This document shows positions 1-33,600 of a DNA stretch of 64,000 nt, piece by piece. This DNA is from Coturnix japonica (lineage: Eukaryota; Chordata; Aves; Galliformes; Phasianidae). The DNA is taken from contig NC_029519.1 of the NCBI RefSeq assembly GCF_001577835.2, forward strand, positions 74,644,440 to 74,708,439, written 5' to 3'. Both the position numbers and the translations under genes were made by a program. Position 1 is the stretch's first letter. Each line of letters starts with the position of its first letter. The notes under the pieces were generated by a model. It saw only the letters and a program-made list of their open reading frames with translations, had not been told where the DNA came from and did no database searches.

Positions 1-20912
<20,912 letters not shown>

Positions 20913-21211
20913 GGTCGGGGGCTCCTTCCCCTCAGGGCAGCCGCAATGGAGGCCGGCCCTGCTGCCTCCTTCGCCCCCTCCTCCAGCCCCGCCACCTCCG
21001 CGACGCCAAACCGCCGCTCATCCGGCCCCTCGGGACCTCAGCGCCGCTCTCGCCTCTTCCCCATCACCCGCTGCTCGCTCCGGCACCGGGCTCCCCCCTC
21101 CCTGAGGGCGGAGGCAACGAGCACGCAGCGCCCGCCCGCCCCCAACATCGCTCGAGAGCCCGCCTCAACCAGCACCGCCCCGCCGCTGTCCCCGCCCCCG
21201 CTCCCTTTGGA

Positions 21212-21230
21212 ACTACAACTCCCAGCGGGC
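21212..21230 (+). promoter_or_regulatory. ZNF143/Staf-type site (forward)
   Basis: ACTACAACTCCCAGCGGGC closely fits the ACTACAANTCCCAGNNTGC consensus of ZNF143 (Staf), which is common in bidirectional housekeeping promoters. It is a motif match only. Confidence 0.72.
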
Positions 21231-21274
21231 ATCGCGCGGCAGATCGCGCCCTCTCCCAGGCGCGCGCCGCGCTG

Positions 21275-21294
21275 TGCACGCCGGGATATGTAGT
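21275..21294 (-). promoter_or_regulatory. ZNF143/Staf-type site (reverse)
   Basis: Read on the minus strand this is ACTACATATCCCGGCGTGCA, a weaker match to the same ZNF143 consensus. It lies 44 bp from the forward copy and points the opposite way. Confidence 0.55.
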
Positions 21295-21338
21295 GCGTTA
21301 CCTCATTTGGCCCCATCCGGCTGTGCCCGATGCGGTGG

Positions 21339-21480
21339 ATCTCGCGATGTTTGGGTGAAAGCCTCGCGAGAGTGTCTCAGTGCCGGTGCGTGGCGGAGCT
21401 CGTGCGGCCCCGCCGTGCTCCGTTACACCGCGCCGATCGACCGCCGGATCTCGCGGGATTTCCGAGGCAAGTCTCGCGCG
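21339..21480. promoter_or_regulatory. cluster of TCTCGCG boxes
   Basis: Four related boxes: ATCTCGCGAT at 21339-21348, CTCGCGAG within 21363-21370, ATCTCGCGGG at 21448-21457 and GTCTCGCGCG at 21471-21480. They resemble the TCTCGCGAGA element bound by BANP and reported in CpG-island promoters. They lie on the NOP14 side, upstream of its start codon. Confidence 0.55.
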
Positions 21481-21522
21481 ACCTGGAAGCCCTCAGGCCT
21501 GAGGGACGGTGTGGCCGTGGGC

Positions 21523-21532
21523 GCCATCTTGG
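21523..21532 (+). promoter_or_regulatory. NOP14: YY1-type site in NOP14 leader region
   Basis: GCCATCTTGG is the reverse complement of the YY1 core CCAAGATGGC. YY1 sites usually sit just downstream of the transcription start, so NOP14 transcription probably starts shortly before it, with a short 5' UTR reaching the ATG at 21616. Confidence 0.55.
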
Positions 21533-21615
21533 CCGCTCTGTTGGGTTCTCTAGATCCAGCAACTGGGTGCTGAGCGTGTTGTTGAGCCCCTCCTCACACA
21601 CACGAGCAGCCAGCG

Positions 21616-24600
21616 ATGGGAAAGGCAGCAAAGCGCAAGAAAAAGGCCTCCACGGCTTCAAAAGCCAAAGGCTCAGCAGAGCCAACCATAGCCATGGTGA
21701 AGAGCAACCCCTTTGAGGTGAAGGTCAACAGGCAGAAGTTCAACATCTTGGGAAGGAAAACCAAGAATGACGTGGGGCTGCCTGGTGTGTCACGGTCCAA
21801 GGCCATCCAGAAGGTAAGAGGGCATCAGAAATGGGGAGGATGAGGGCAGCAGTGTTTATCCTTTCCTTGAGTGAAGCACTAGATATTTTTTTCCTGACCT
21901 ATTCCTGTAAAGAAAACAGGAAAGAAGTAAAAAGTTCCATAGATTCTGTTAAAACTAAAAAGTTTTAATGTAACAGTTTGCCGTGATGTGGACATTGATG
22001 ATGGACGTGATTTCTCTACAGCTACCTGAAAAGAGGTTGTAGTGAATGGGAAAGGCCTATTCTCCTACTAGTGATGGATGAGGTATAGTGACCTTCAGCT
22101 GTGCCAGAAGAGGTTTAAATTGGACACTAGGAAGAATTTCTTCTTAGAAAGAGTGGTGAGGCATTGGAATACACTGCCCAGGGAGGTGGTAGAATCACTG
22201 TCCCTAAAGAAGTTCAGGACGGTAGAGATGTGGCACTGAGGGACATGGTTAATGGGCAGTGGTGGGGGTGGGTTGACAGTTGGACTAGATGATCTTAAAG
22301 GTTTCTTCCAACCTTAATGATTCTGTGATCAAATCTGGATAGCTACATGTACATTGAATCTGGATGTGTGCATGTAAAACACAATTTATAGTTGTAATGC
22401 AACAGAAAGCAGAGCAGCTAGATGTTAGGCTGCAGCAAGGATTTCATTAAACACAGCAGCCATAGGCACAGTGATAAAGGAAAGCAGCTGCTTACCTTTG
22501 GGAAACCTCAGCTATGCAGGGATCTCCAGAGAGATGCCTTTACTTCCACTGCCAGCCTTTAAATGAGGTCTGGGAAGGGCTGGATCCTGGCTCCACCCCT
22601 TCTGGTCACTCAGGTGCATTGCATGCAGCTGAGCTCCCCTGGGTTGCCCCTGCATTCCCACCAGGTGCTCAGTCAGTAGTTCAAGTCGTGACTTATCATT
22701 TCCACTACAAAAGTACTCACTGAAAAGAAAGTCATTTTAAAACCTAATGTAGCAGAAGGAAATGGATAGTTCGACATTTTGAATACACTGTGAAAGGTTA
22801 TACATTAAAATCCTATGAATAGGAGTAGTCGAGAGAGGACATGAAATAATTGATGAACAGAAGTGCTTTCCCATATCCAAGTTAGTAAGGTACATTAGCA
22901 TTCTTATGCAGCATTTAAACTGCACATTTGATTATATAGTCTATTTAAGAAGTAAGCTGAAGGTAGAGCTTTGAGAATAGTAGATGAAACCAGGCTTTTG
23001 CAGTCAGTAGTGGTGGTGGCTGCAAGTAGTGGATGCTCAGTGGGGCTGTTGTAGGAAACCTGCCTTCTCCTTCAGCACACAAGTTTGGGAGTTCATTGCA
23101 GCACAAACAGCATTTGGGTACAAACCTGTCCATGAGATTTAGCTGACATGTTTTGCATTAGAGCATACTTTTAAAAATCCCAACATTCTTTGGAAGCATT
23201 GGTTAGTTTTCATGTATGACATAACAAGGACAAGATACAGTGTAGTTAATTATTCTCTGTTGTGCACTGCATGTGCTTTCCATACCCTTTCAGTTTTGTG
23301 TTATGATAGGTTGCATGATTCCATATTGTCAGGATACCATAAAGCTTTTTTTGCCTTTTCTTTGAGAGCATTTATTCTCTTAATGCTTTTAACTTGATCT
23401 CCTTTTCTTTCTTCTAGAGAACTCAAACGTTATTGAAAGAATATAAAGAAAAAGAGAAGACAAATGTGTTTAAAGATAAACGTTTTGGTGAATATAACAC
23501 TAAAATAAGTCCAGAGGAAAAGATGATAAAACGATTCACTTTGGAAAGACAGGTAAAGTGTATAGATGGGAATTAAAAAGAAAAACAGGGTTGGCAGGGC
23601 TACCCTTAATAGAGGCTTTTGCAGGCTAATGCTTTTTGCTTATTTTGTTTGTATGTTTTGAATTTCTATGTAAAAAAATCTGTTTATGAGAATCCAGAAT
23701 TTTCCATGAAAACTTCCTGGTGTTGCAAGACAGCTGGTTTTCTGAAGAAGAAAATTCTTTGAGCGTGTTTGAGCTCTGATGTGCAAGAAAGCCAATTCTA
23801 AGCAGAGCTATTGTTTTTCTTTGGCTGTTCCAGACTTGTTGTGATTTGGAAATTGGATTAGAAAAAGGCAACCACCAGCAAGTACAATTTGACATTCCAG
23901 TACAGCTGTTGGAGAACAGCCATTTCATTTGCTGACTAGAGGAACTCTGTATCATGCTGTCACTCTGTAATGTGAATTTTTGGTGTAGTTCCATTCGTTC
24001 AGTTTTATCACACTCAATCTCCAGAGCTACATAGTGTAATATTGTAGCCTGTTGTTAATTTATGTAAGCTAAGGTCAGTTTCTTCAGGCCAGAAATGGAA
24101 TAATGAAGGATTGTTGTTAATTGTATACAGATAAAACTTAAGCTTTGTTAAGTTTTCTGAGTTGCTTCATTTCTACATTACATAAGAATAATGGAGCATC
24201 ATACTTTTTCACATAAGGCTTTGTGTATTTTGAATAAAAAGATTAACCTGATAGTGTTCTTAAAGCAGAAAAGAACTGGAATGAGAATATTCTCAACCAC
24301 CATTAAAAATGCTGGCTCTATTATAATTTGTTGCCTGGAAACTAGAAATTTTTGTTATTTAATTGTGGGCTTTTTTGTTGTTCTTTTTAGCAAAATTATG
24401 GAAAGAAAAATATCTATAATCTTAATGAAGATGAAGAATTAACTCATTTTGGCCAATCTTTGGCAGAAATTGAAAAACTGAATGATATTGTTGATAGTGA
24501 TAGTGACACAGACGAAAGAGGAGCACTGTCAGGTAGGACATATGGGCTGATATCTCACTGCTCTGTGTTTTTTTTCAATGTTGGTTTTGTTGTTGGTACA

Positions 24601-27600
24601 TTTGCATCATTTGTTTCTTTCACTGAAGAAGAATGTGTAAATGGGTGGGCTGTTGAAGCCAGATCACTACTTAAATATATGTGGAACAGCTGTCAGGATT
24701 TAGTAGAAGCTAAGTTAGAGCTACGCAATTGGCAAGTTTCTTCAATCTGTGGGTTTTTCAGAATTAATGTGTACCTACGTTTCAAGTGCATTGGGCAGCA
24801 TCTCAAGTTTAAATGGTTTTCTTGTACCTCTACACCTAAATAGTAGTTGGAATATAGAAAAAATATTCCTATTGAATGCAATATATTTGTCAGTGCAAGT
24901 TGTCCAGCATCCTTTTTAGGTATGAATGGGAGTAGTACATGGCTGATGAAATAGTTTTAACTGCTCCCATTCTAAAATATTAGGGAGATACTGTCCTAGC
25001 AGTCTCAGCACTTACATATCAGTTTGAAAAGAATTTGTGATTTATTTTCTCTTCTAGCTGAGTTGACTGCTGCTCACTTTGGAGGCGGTGGAGGCCTTCT
25101 TCGTAAAAAGGCATCAAGTGAGCAGGAAGATGAAGAGGAGGAAAAACCTAAATCCAGGAAGGAACTCATAGAAGAGTTGATAGCCAAATCTAAACAAGAA
25201 AAGGTGAGTTTGTAGCTCTAAAGAATAAGTTAATGCATGATGTAGAGGACATCACAATTTGTCTTTGCAGAGTAAAGTAGCAGTAGCACAGAAAATGATG
25301 TAGATAACTGTCCGAGAAAAGAGTCTAAAGTCCTTGAATGTCCATCTGCTCTTGTAGATGCTTCAGGAAATAAAGTGAACATCTACCATTCTTTTGTGTC
25401 TTCAGTTCTCTCATTTTCTTGACTCATGTACTTTGTTTTCTGTATGCAGCCCACATGGCATTCAATATAACTGAATTGCTTCTACCACAGTGAATGTTTA
25501 TACCTTTAAAATGTTAAGTATTTGAAATAATTTATTTGCTGAAGACATCATTTTTCTTTCATGCTGTAAGTGTTTTGTTTTATCCAGTTGGGTGTAACTG
25601 CTGCATTTGTGTTTTGTTTTTCTAGCAAGAAAGGCAAAATCGGAGAGAAAGTGCCTTAGAACTTACTGAAAAGCTTGACAGTGACTGGAAGGAAATCCAA
25701 GCCCTTATGGCCCGCAAACCCCCAAAGTCAGAAAGAGTGGACAAAGAGACAGAAAAACCCAAGGTAAATTTGGCTAGATTACTTTCTTTTATTCTAATAA
25801 TTTGTGGTTTTGACTATTGTAGTGACTGAGGTATGAGGCAAAGTGATTTTATTTTGCAAAGCAATCAAGAGAGGTGGCATGTTGAGCAACACTATTGACT
25901 GCTGGTTATTTCTAAGATATGCTTTTGCTTGAAGAATAAAAGTTGTTGATAACGTTGTCTTAGTTTGAATGCCTTTGCTATGTTTCTTAAGTGAAACAAC
26001 TTCTATTTAACAACAGATCTTTCCTTTTAACCTGAGTACTGTCCCTACAAAAAGGGAATTAAGATACTAAGCTTATGAATAAATTTTTTACAGCCTCAAA
26101 GCTTTTCCCCTTTGTTGTTTTTCATGCTTCTTAATATAAGAATAAGCATTGCAATATCTTGTGCTATATTTTTTGTCTTGTAGACATTTTGTATTATAAG
26201 GTATTTATTACATGGCAGTAGAATTCTGTTTTCAGAAGGCTGAAATAATGAACTGATCTCATGTTAAAACTGTTCTTAGATAAAGAATAGAAAATACCGA
26301 ATCAAAAAGTCATATTTTGGCGTACTGCTTTTTATTTTAAGGTGCTTCATGATATACTGAATATTCCACTATATCAATAAAGTGATATCCTAGACAAAAA
26401 TTCTGTCTCTGTGCTTTGCTGAAAAGGAAAATTAGCTTCCCTTGCTTCATGTAAATCTCCACTTGAGAGTTATCGGGGGTGCAGGGATCAGACTGTGTAC
26501 TAAGTATTACATTAAAGTTTTTCAATTAATAAGTAAAGCAGTTTTCATTTAAGATAATATTTGTAAGTTCTTCAGCTGTGAGTAATTTAAATAGAGGGGA
26601 GTTCAGGGAAAATTTCTATTCAATCATTCAATCCATTCCTTATGTTAATACTGAATTGAAAGCAGCTTTGTCTGGACAGTCTTTGCCTTATTTCTTAAAG
26701 GTCTTATTTTCCAGTTGTTTTGTCTGGTAGAAGGGTGGATGCAAAGCTGAATAATAAAACTAAGATAATAAACAACTGTATAAATATTTCTTTAGCCTGA
26801 TGAATATGATATGATTGTTCGAGAACTTGGATTCGAGATGAAAGCAAAACCTTCAGAAAGGATGAAGACAGAAGAAGAATTGGCAAAAGAGGAGGAGGCG
26901 CGACTCCAGAAGCTAGAGGTACACCATCCATGGTTTTAAATTGTTTTCTAATCTGTCTTTTGGGAGTGACCACATATACTCATTGCCTGACCTTTGATTG
27001 AAAGTGGCTGTACTAAACTGCTGTTCATCAGAGGGCAAATGCAGGAAATCTGTTTGTGTTTTCTTTGGAATCTAATATAATAAAGAAAACATGGACTTAG
27101 TACATGACTTAGTGAGGTTTGTGAAATGAGTGAATATTTCTTCAATAAAAAAAATAGAATATCGCTTTGACTTACCTTTAAATGTTTTAAATTATTCAAG
27201 GTTTAGATGCAGTTCAGTAAGGGGAGGATGTTCTGTTGCAAAGAAGTTGAGCTAATATGCTGACAAATCATGTAATGCTTTCTGTGGTGTTGTAAATCTT
27301 CTAGCAGTAGCACATACGTAGCTTTGCTTCATGTAGGAGTAGGGTTCTCTTGGGAAATGTTTCGTGTTGTTTCTTCTATATGGAGCTCTGAGTCCTGTAG
27401 AAGGAATGAATTACTTGGTAAATGTTTCTCTCCTTTTCCTTTTGGGACATTAGGGATGCATTTAAGATGGTAGGGAGAGGAGGTGGTACCTCCACATTAC
27501 AGCGAAAGGAAAAGGATTGTTTTTTCTATTTTTACTGTGTTGTTTGATGGATGATCTGGATGGCTGTAAAACTGAAAGTGCTTCTGAAAATGATTGTTTC

Positions 27601-30600
27601 ACATATTGTCCATTGAGTCTGTTTTTAAATTCAGTGTAATGTTGAAATCTTAAGATTGTGTTTTCTGCACACTTGTTACATTTACAAGAAACAGGTAAAC
27701 ACGGCAGAATCATAAAACACCAGTAGAAGCTGCATTTTCTGGTAAACCAAACAGATAAAATAAGAGAACATAATGTATTTGGAAGCCCTCTTTAAAGCCT
27801 TCCAAATAAGTTATCACACATGCAGTTGCGTTAGGCTGTCAAATCGTACTGCCCAACAAAAACAAAGTATTGTTGGTTTTTGCTCATGATTTGTCAAGTC
27901 ACAGTTTTTAGTTTTCACCTACTACTTGAATAGTTCCAGTTAACTTTTTTTTTTCCCTTTGATTTTTCTTAAGTGCAGTGTTCGAGGGATCTTTCATTCT
28001 TGTGTAAATACATGATTCATCTGTGTATGTTAATTCTCATAAAACACAGGCAGATCGACTACGTCGAATGCGTGGAATAGATGAACAAGAGAATAAAAAG
28101 AAACCCAGCCACGTGTCAGCTGATGATCTAGCTGATGGCTTTATCCTGGATAAAGATGACAGACGTTTATTGTCTTACAAGGTAAGATAGGAAATCTCTG
28201 CATTTTCAAGGCTCTGAAGTGGAAATAGGAAAAGTTTGGAAGTGATCTGGAGACCTTTAGTCCAAATCTGTGCTCAAAGCAGGGACAGCCATGGAATCAG
28301 CAGGTTGCTCGGCACTTTGTCCAATCTTGAAAAATCTCCAATAGAGGCTATGCAGTCTATCTAGGCATCCCGTTCCACTGATTTTCCTACTGTAAAAAAA
28401 ACTTATCAGCCCAAACCTCTCTTGTTTAAACTTTAACCTGTTGCATCTCTTTCTCCCACCGTGGACTGTGGTACAGTGCTGTGCTGCCTTCTCAGTAACT
28501 TCCTTTATAGGCACTGGAAGGCTGTTGTTTGCTTCCAGGCTGAAAAAAAACATGGGTTCCACAGCCTCTCCTTGTTGTACAGGTTCTGTGTCCCCCAGTG
28601 ATCTTGGTGACCTTGTCTTGAACTTGCAGCCATTGGTAGATATATTTCTTGTATTTGGATACTATATTCTATCTGGTTTTGAAAGTCATGAGGAGAGGAG
28701 AATAGTTGTTTCCCTTTATAGTCCTACTAATATAGTAGTAGCCTTCTGTGCTCTTACTGAGCTAGACTGCAGAGAGGGCCTTAGCCCTTCCATTTGTTGA
28801 AGATGCTTTGATTAAGGTGGCAGAGTGAGTAAAACCTTAAAGCTGATTTAATGATCCACCCTGACTGTGTGATGCATGTGTGTGCATACTGATCCTCTCA
28901 TCTTATACAGAAGTAGCAAGGGAGTGCTTCTCTCAGCAGAGAATGCAAGTTGTGAATGTGAATTTAAATTGTTAAGAAAAACAAGACAATGTAAATACTT
29001 AGAAGCAGTTAAAATGTCTTTTTAACCAAGAATGCTTCTATAAGTGATGTTGAAATTTTACATAAATACTCCTTAATTTCCCACTGATATTATGTGGTCC
29101 TTACATACTGATCCTGTTCTTCCTATCTCTTACAGCTCCTTAAAAATACACTTATTATCAAATATCTGTATACATTCTCTCTTCTTAAAATTCCTTCTTG
29201 GCTGACACAGCTGTCATTCACTGCTTGGTCACAATAGCCTGTAATGATACATTTCCATGGTGATTCTGGGTAATTGCTGCTACTTTGTCAGTGCTTTAAC
29301 TGGCTTACCTTCTCTACTGGCAGGATGGAAAGATGAACATTGAAGGTGAGGAGGAGGACAAAGAAGAGGAGGATGAGGAACAGGAAGAAGAGGATGAAGA
29401 ACAGGAAGAAGAGGAAGGTGAGAAAGAAGATAATGAGGATGAAGAAGGTGAGGAAGAATCTGCTAATGAAGATGAGGAGGATGTTGCATCAGATAACCAT
29501 TCAGATCTTGAGTCTGACCTTGAGAGTGAAGAAGAAGCTGCAGAGAATAAAGAACAAAAGAAACACAAGGCAAATGAAAATGAATCACAGAATGTGGAGG
29601 AACTGGATCCAGAAATGGAAGCTGCCAAATCAGAGCTTCCATATACATTTGCTGGTAAGCAAAAGACATGCAGAGATCCCTGTTGTCTTTAAGGTTTTAT
29701 AACTGTTGTCTTTAAGGTTTTATAACTGTTGCCTTTAAGGTTTTATAACCTGTCTTTCTCTCTGTCCTGCAGTATCTTATATATTCCTGCTCATCTATGA
29801 AGTTTTGCCTCATAATTGTCTCCTACTGTTCCAAGAGCAGACAGTAGCTGCTGTTCTTAGTGATTAGCATTGATCATGCTGTGAGCAGTGGAAATTGGAT
29901 CTGTTTCACCCCACAACATTTATTTCTGCTTCTTTCAGCCTTAGAATTGACAGAGACATAGCAAGGGTGAAAAGATGAAGATCTGTACCTGTTTCTGAAG
30001 GCCACAAGTGTATCCAGTGTAAAACACTAGTGTTTTACATGAGGGAAGTTAGAATGGTATTCTATTAACTATATTTAAATGAGGAGAGCTTTCCTTCTGT
30101 CGTGTTTGGACTAATGTTTTTGTCACAGGCTTAGAGAGGCAGCACTGTGAGGTGTAATCCCTGCGATACAACATCACAGGATTCTGAAATAGAGGCAGTG
30201 AAAGTTTGACTCCTTTGGGACTTGTGCCTAGGAGGAAGCATGTTCTAAGTAGTATACAAAGCAATTGTTAATATTGAGTATTTAATGTAACTAGCTATTA
30301 TCTTAGTATAGGTTTCTCTAACAAAATTAACTGTTACAAGATTGAGCAACCTTTCAAACAACTTCCCTCAGTGCTTGTTTTTTTCCCACCAAAAGGAAGT
30401 AGCGTACCTTACACAAAGCCTTTCAAATTGCATTCAGGTTTTGTCTTAACCAGAAAGTGATTGCATTAAATCACTCAAAAACTGAAAAAATTAGGATGTT
30501 ATCTAGCACGTTAACTTATGCAGAAGACTAAAAATACTACTTTTTGGGGGGTAAAATTATTTTCCATTAGCGTCAAGTTTCTTAATTTATTTAACATCCT

Positions 30601-33600
30601 TCATAAAAAGCTAATTAGGTGTGAATTATACATAGAGCTAATTGTATTATGGTAAATTTATGGTTGAATGAATGCAAAAGTTTACTTCTGATGTGTTGCA
30701 TGTGTGTGCATGTAGTTACACTCAGCCTAGGCAGCAAATACAAGATGAACTGCATCTCATTTGCTGAAAAGCATCTATCTTATTTTCTGACTTACGCTCA
30801 TGTATGCAATGTTACATACATACTGATAGGCTACTCCTACAAGATTAGTATTTAAAAGCTGTGTGTTATCTTTTTTTTTTCCTGAAAGATGACGCTTTTT
30901 AATAGGAAATCTGTTAGATGGTCACTTGAATTAAATAACTGAAGTTGGAGGTTTGGTAATTCTTTGTTTTTACCTTACAGTTCCTGAGTCCTATGAGAAA
31001 TTTAAACTTTTATTGGCTGGAAGAACAGTAGAGCAACAGCTTATTATACTGGAGAGGATTCAGAAATGCAATCACCCAAGTCTTGCAGTGGGAAACAAAA
31101 CAAAGTTGGAAGTAAGTTTTCATGTTTTATCTTGTATTTTAAGGTTTGAAATAAACTTTGAATCTCTGTTCAAGTCTTCCTAGGGATTCAGGAGGCAGCA
31201 TAACATGTATGTGATCTTGTAACAGTACTATCTACGTACTGCTTGTTTCTTTTCTAACTTTTTAAATCACTGTTCTTTTGTGCTGTTTGAAAAATACATG
31301 TGATGAAAGAAAATTGATGGTTTTTAACATACAATGTTTCTTGCAGAAACTGTTTGGCTTCCTTCTGGAATACATTGGAGAGTTAGCAACTCTGGATTTA
31401 CCAGAGCTCAAAACAATTGATAAACTCATCCTGTAAGTAATAGATCCTCTTGTCTTTTGCTCCTTTCTGATCTAAAGAGAAAAGCTACCTAGGGTGAAGT
31501 ATTTAACATGTCACCCTGTCAGGACTGTAAACAACTTAGTGTTTTAAATCTGTTTACATTTATTCTGTGTGTTGTCTGGGCTATTAATTGTACATTTCCA
31601 AAACATTACAATGTAATTTTTTAATCTGTAAGTGCTTTTCATGGGTAGTAGGTAAATAATATGCTGGCTGTGCATGAAAACTTCTGTATGGAGTTACTCA
31701 TGCAGCAGATTAAGGACTTTATAGTTTGCAGTGACACTGTGCTGTTGCCTGTATGGTTTGTTTGTTTGTTTTCATGAGTTTCCATTCTATGAATTCACTC
31801 TGATTAGGAATGAGGTGAAAACAGAATTGGAATGTTATGGTAAGGCCATATGAAAGTTCTGAAGAAACATTTTTCAGGAAATTGTCAATTTTGAATTGTT
31901 GTCTTCAAATATATAACGGGTATTTATTGTGACAAGAGAGACCAATGTGTCTTTGTATTTTTAAGTAATAACCATGTTACTGCCTTACATGTTCCTTAAC
32001 ATTACCTGAGAACATTTTGAGTTGCCTGGTATGGATCAGCATATCTTTGTACAGTAAACTGAAGACTTAGGTTATTTAGAAAGATGTATTTTAATCATAT
32101 CAGATTACTTAGGAGTGTATTTTAAAGTTTTTAATTATTTTTTATTATTAAGATTTAGAAACCTCCAAAGCAGAGGTCATCTGATTGCCCAGTGTGTTGC
32201 CATGTGCTTCCATGGCCTACAACACCAGTGAAAAGTACATTTCTGTAAACCAAAAGTATTACAATAATAGTCTATGCAGGATCATATTTTTCTAACGAAT
32301 AATTTGTTTCATGGAATTTGTTTTTGTTATGGATGGAACTCAGTAAACTGCCCTGCAGATGCTTAAAAATCAGGTTTTTAGTTAACATCACTGGTGTAAC
32401 TTGATCACGACTTACATTTCTTCTTAATAGGCCATTGTACAATCTTTGCCAGATGTTTCCTGAAGCAGCCAGTGGCAATATAAAGTTCGTCCTTCGAGAC
32501 GCTGCACATGAGATGGAAGAAGTAATTGAAGTCAAAGGCCGTGCAGCATTTCCAGGCTTAGACACGGTAACGAATACCTGCTGCTAAGCAAGCTCTTGCT
32601 CTTTCTAGTACAGAAATACTAGTAAATGTGTGATGATGGGGAACGTAATCTTTCATTTCAAATTATATAATGAGTTACTAGCATCTATCACTTTTTCTAT
32701 TTCTTAAATGTAAATCTGAAGTTAAAAAACATTCTACTCTGATATATTTACAAGGAGAACAGATCTTAGAATTGCCTCTCCAGTTTGTGTAGTAGAACAT
32801 TATTAGTTTTCCTGATGAAATTTCAATGGATAGTGATGTTGTCAGGTATGTCCTGGTTTCTTCAATTACATTAAGAGCACTCAGGTACCTTAAACAGTCA
32901 TCTCATAAATAGGTTGTAAATATCATACCAATTTCTGAATGATGTTTGCCTTAGTGTTTTTAGACCACTATATGACATCTATTCATCCATTACAGTTAGG
33001 TATGTGTAAAATCAAGATCCTTGGAATTGTCTTAATACATTTTGCCTCCATACTGTGTTTTATTCACTATCAGCTTATCTATTTGAAAATTACATCTCTG
33101 CTGTTTCCAACATCTGACTTCTGGCATCCAGTTGTAACTCCTGCTTTTATATACATGAGTCAGCTGCTTACTAAGGTATGTCTATGATGTCGTATCTCAG
33201 TGTACAACTTCACTTCCTTGTTTCTTCCTAGCACTCCAACTAAGTGTTATAATTAATGTGTGTATATGGGAACTGCGCTGAAAAGGATGCTTTATGTTTG
33301 GTGTGGACACAGATAATAAATGGCAGGAAAAAAAATGAAGAGAAAAAACCCTCATGGAGTACAGCCCAACTCAAAATTTGACCTAATAATTTCTTGAGCT
33401 TTCATGCAAGAATTTCTTATACGACAAACTATGTGAAACTATCAGAACAGACTGAATAAAGTACAAAATCATTTGTTAGTGATTTCTTTTTCTTATATTG
33501 CAATTGTTCCAATTTAAGAATGGTTTTTATTTAAGAAGCAGTAATATGTGTTTTCCTTAAAACTTTACATAGTACAGTGTATTGCAGTGTAGTTAAGAAG

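Noticed and set aside
22440-22690. Segment in NOP14 intron 1 that looks more GC-rich and repeat-like than its surroundings
   Set aside because: I could not match it to a repeat family, and no terminal repeats or target duplication were clear.
29314-29628. Minus-strand 104-codon serine-rich frame
   Set aside because: It is the antisense shadow of the Glu/Asp codons in NOP14 exon 8.
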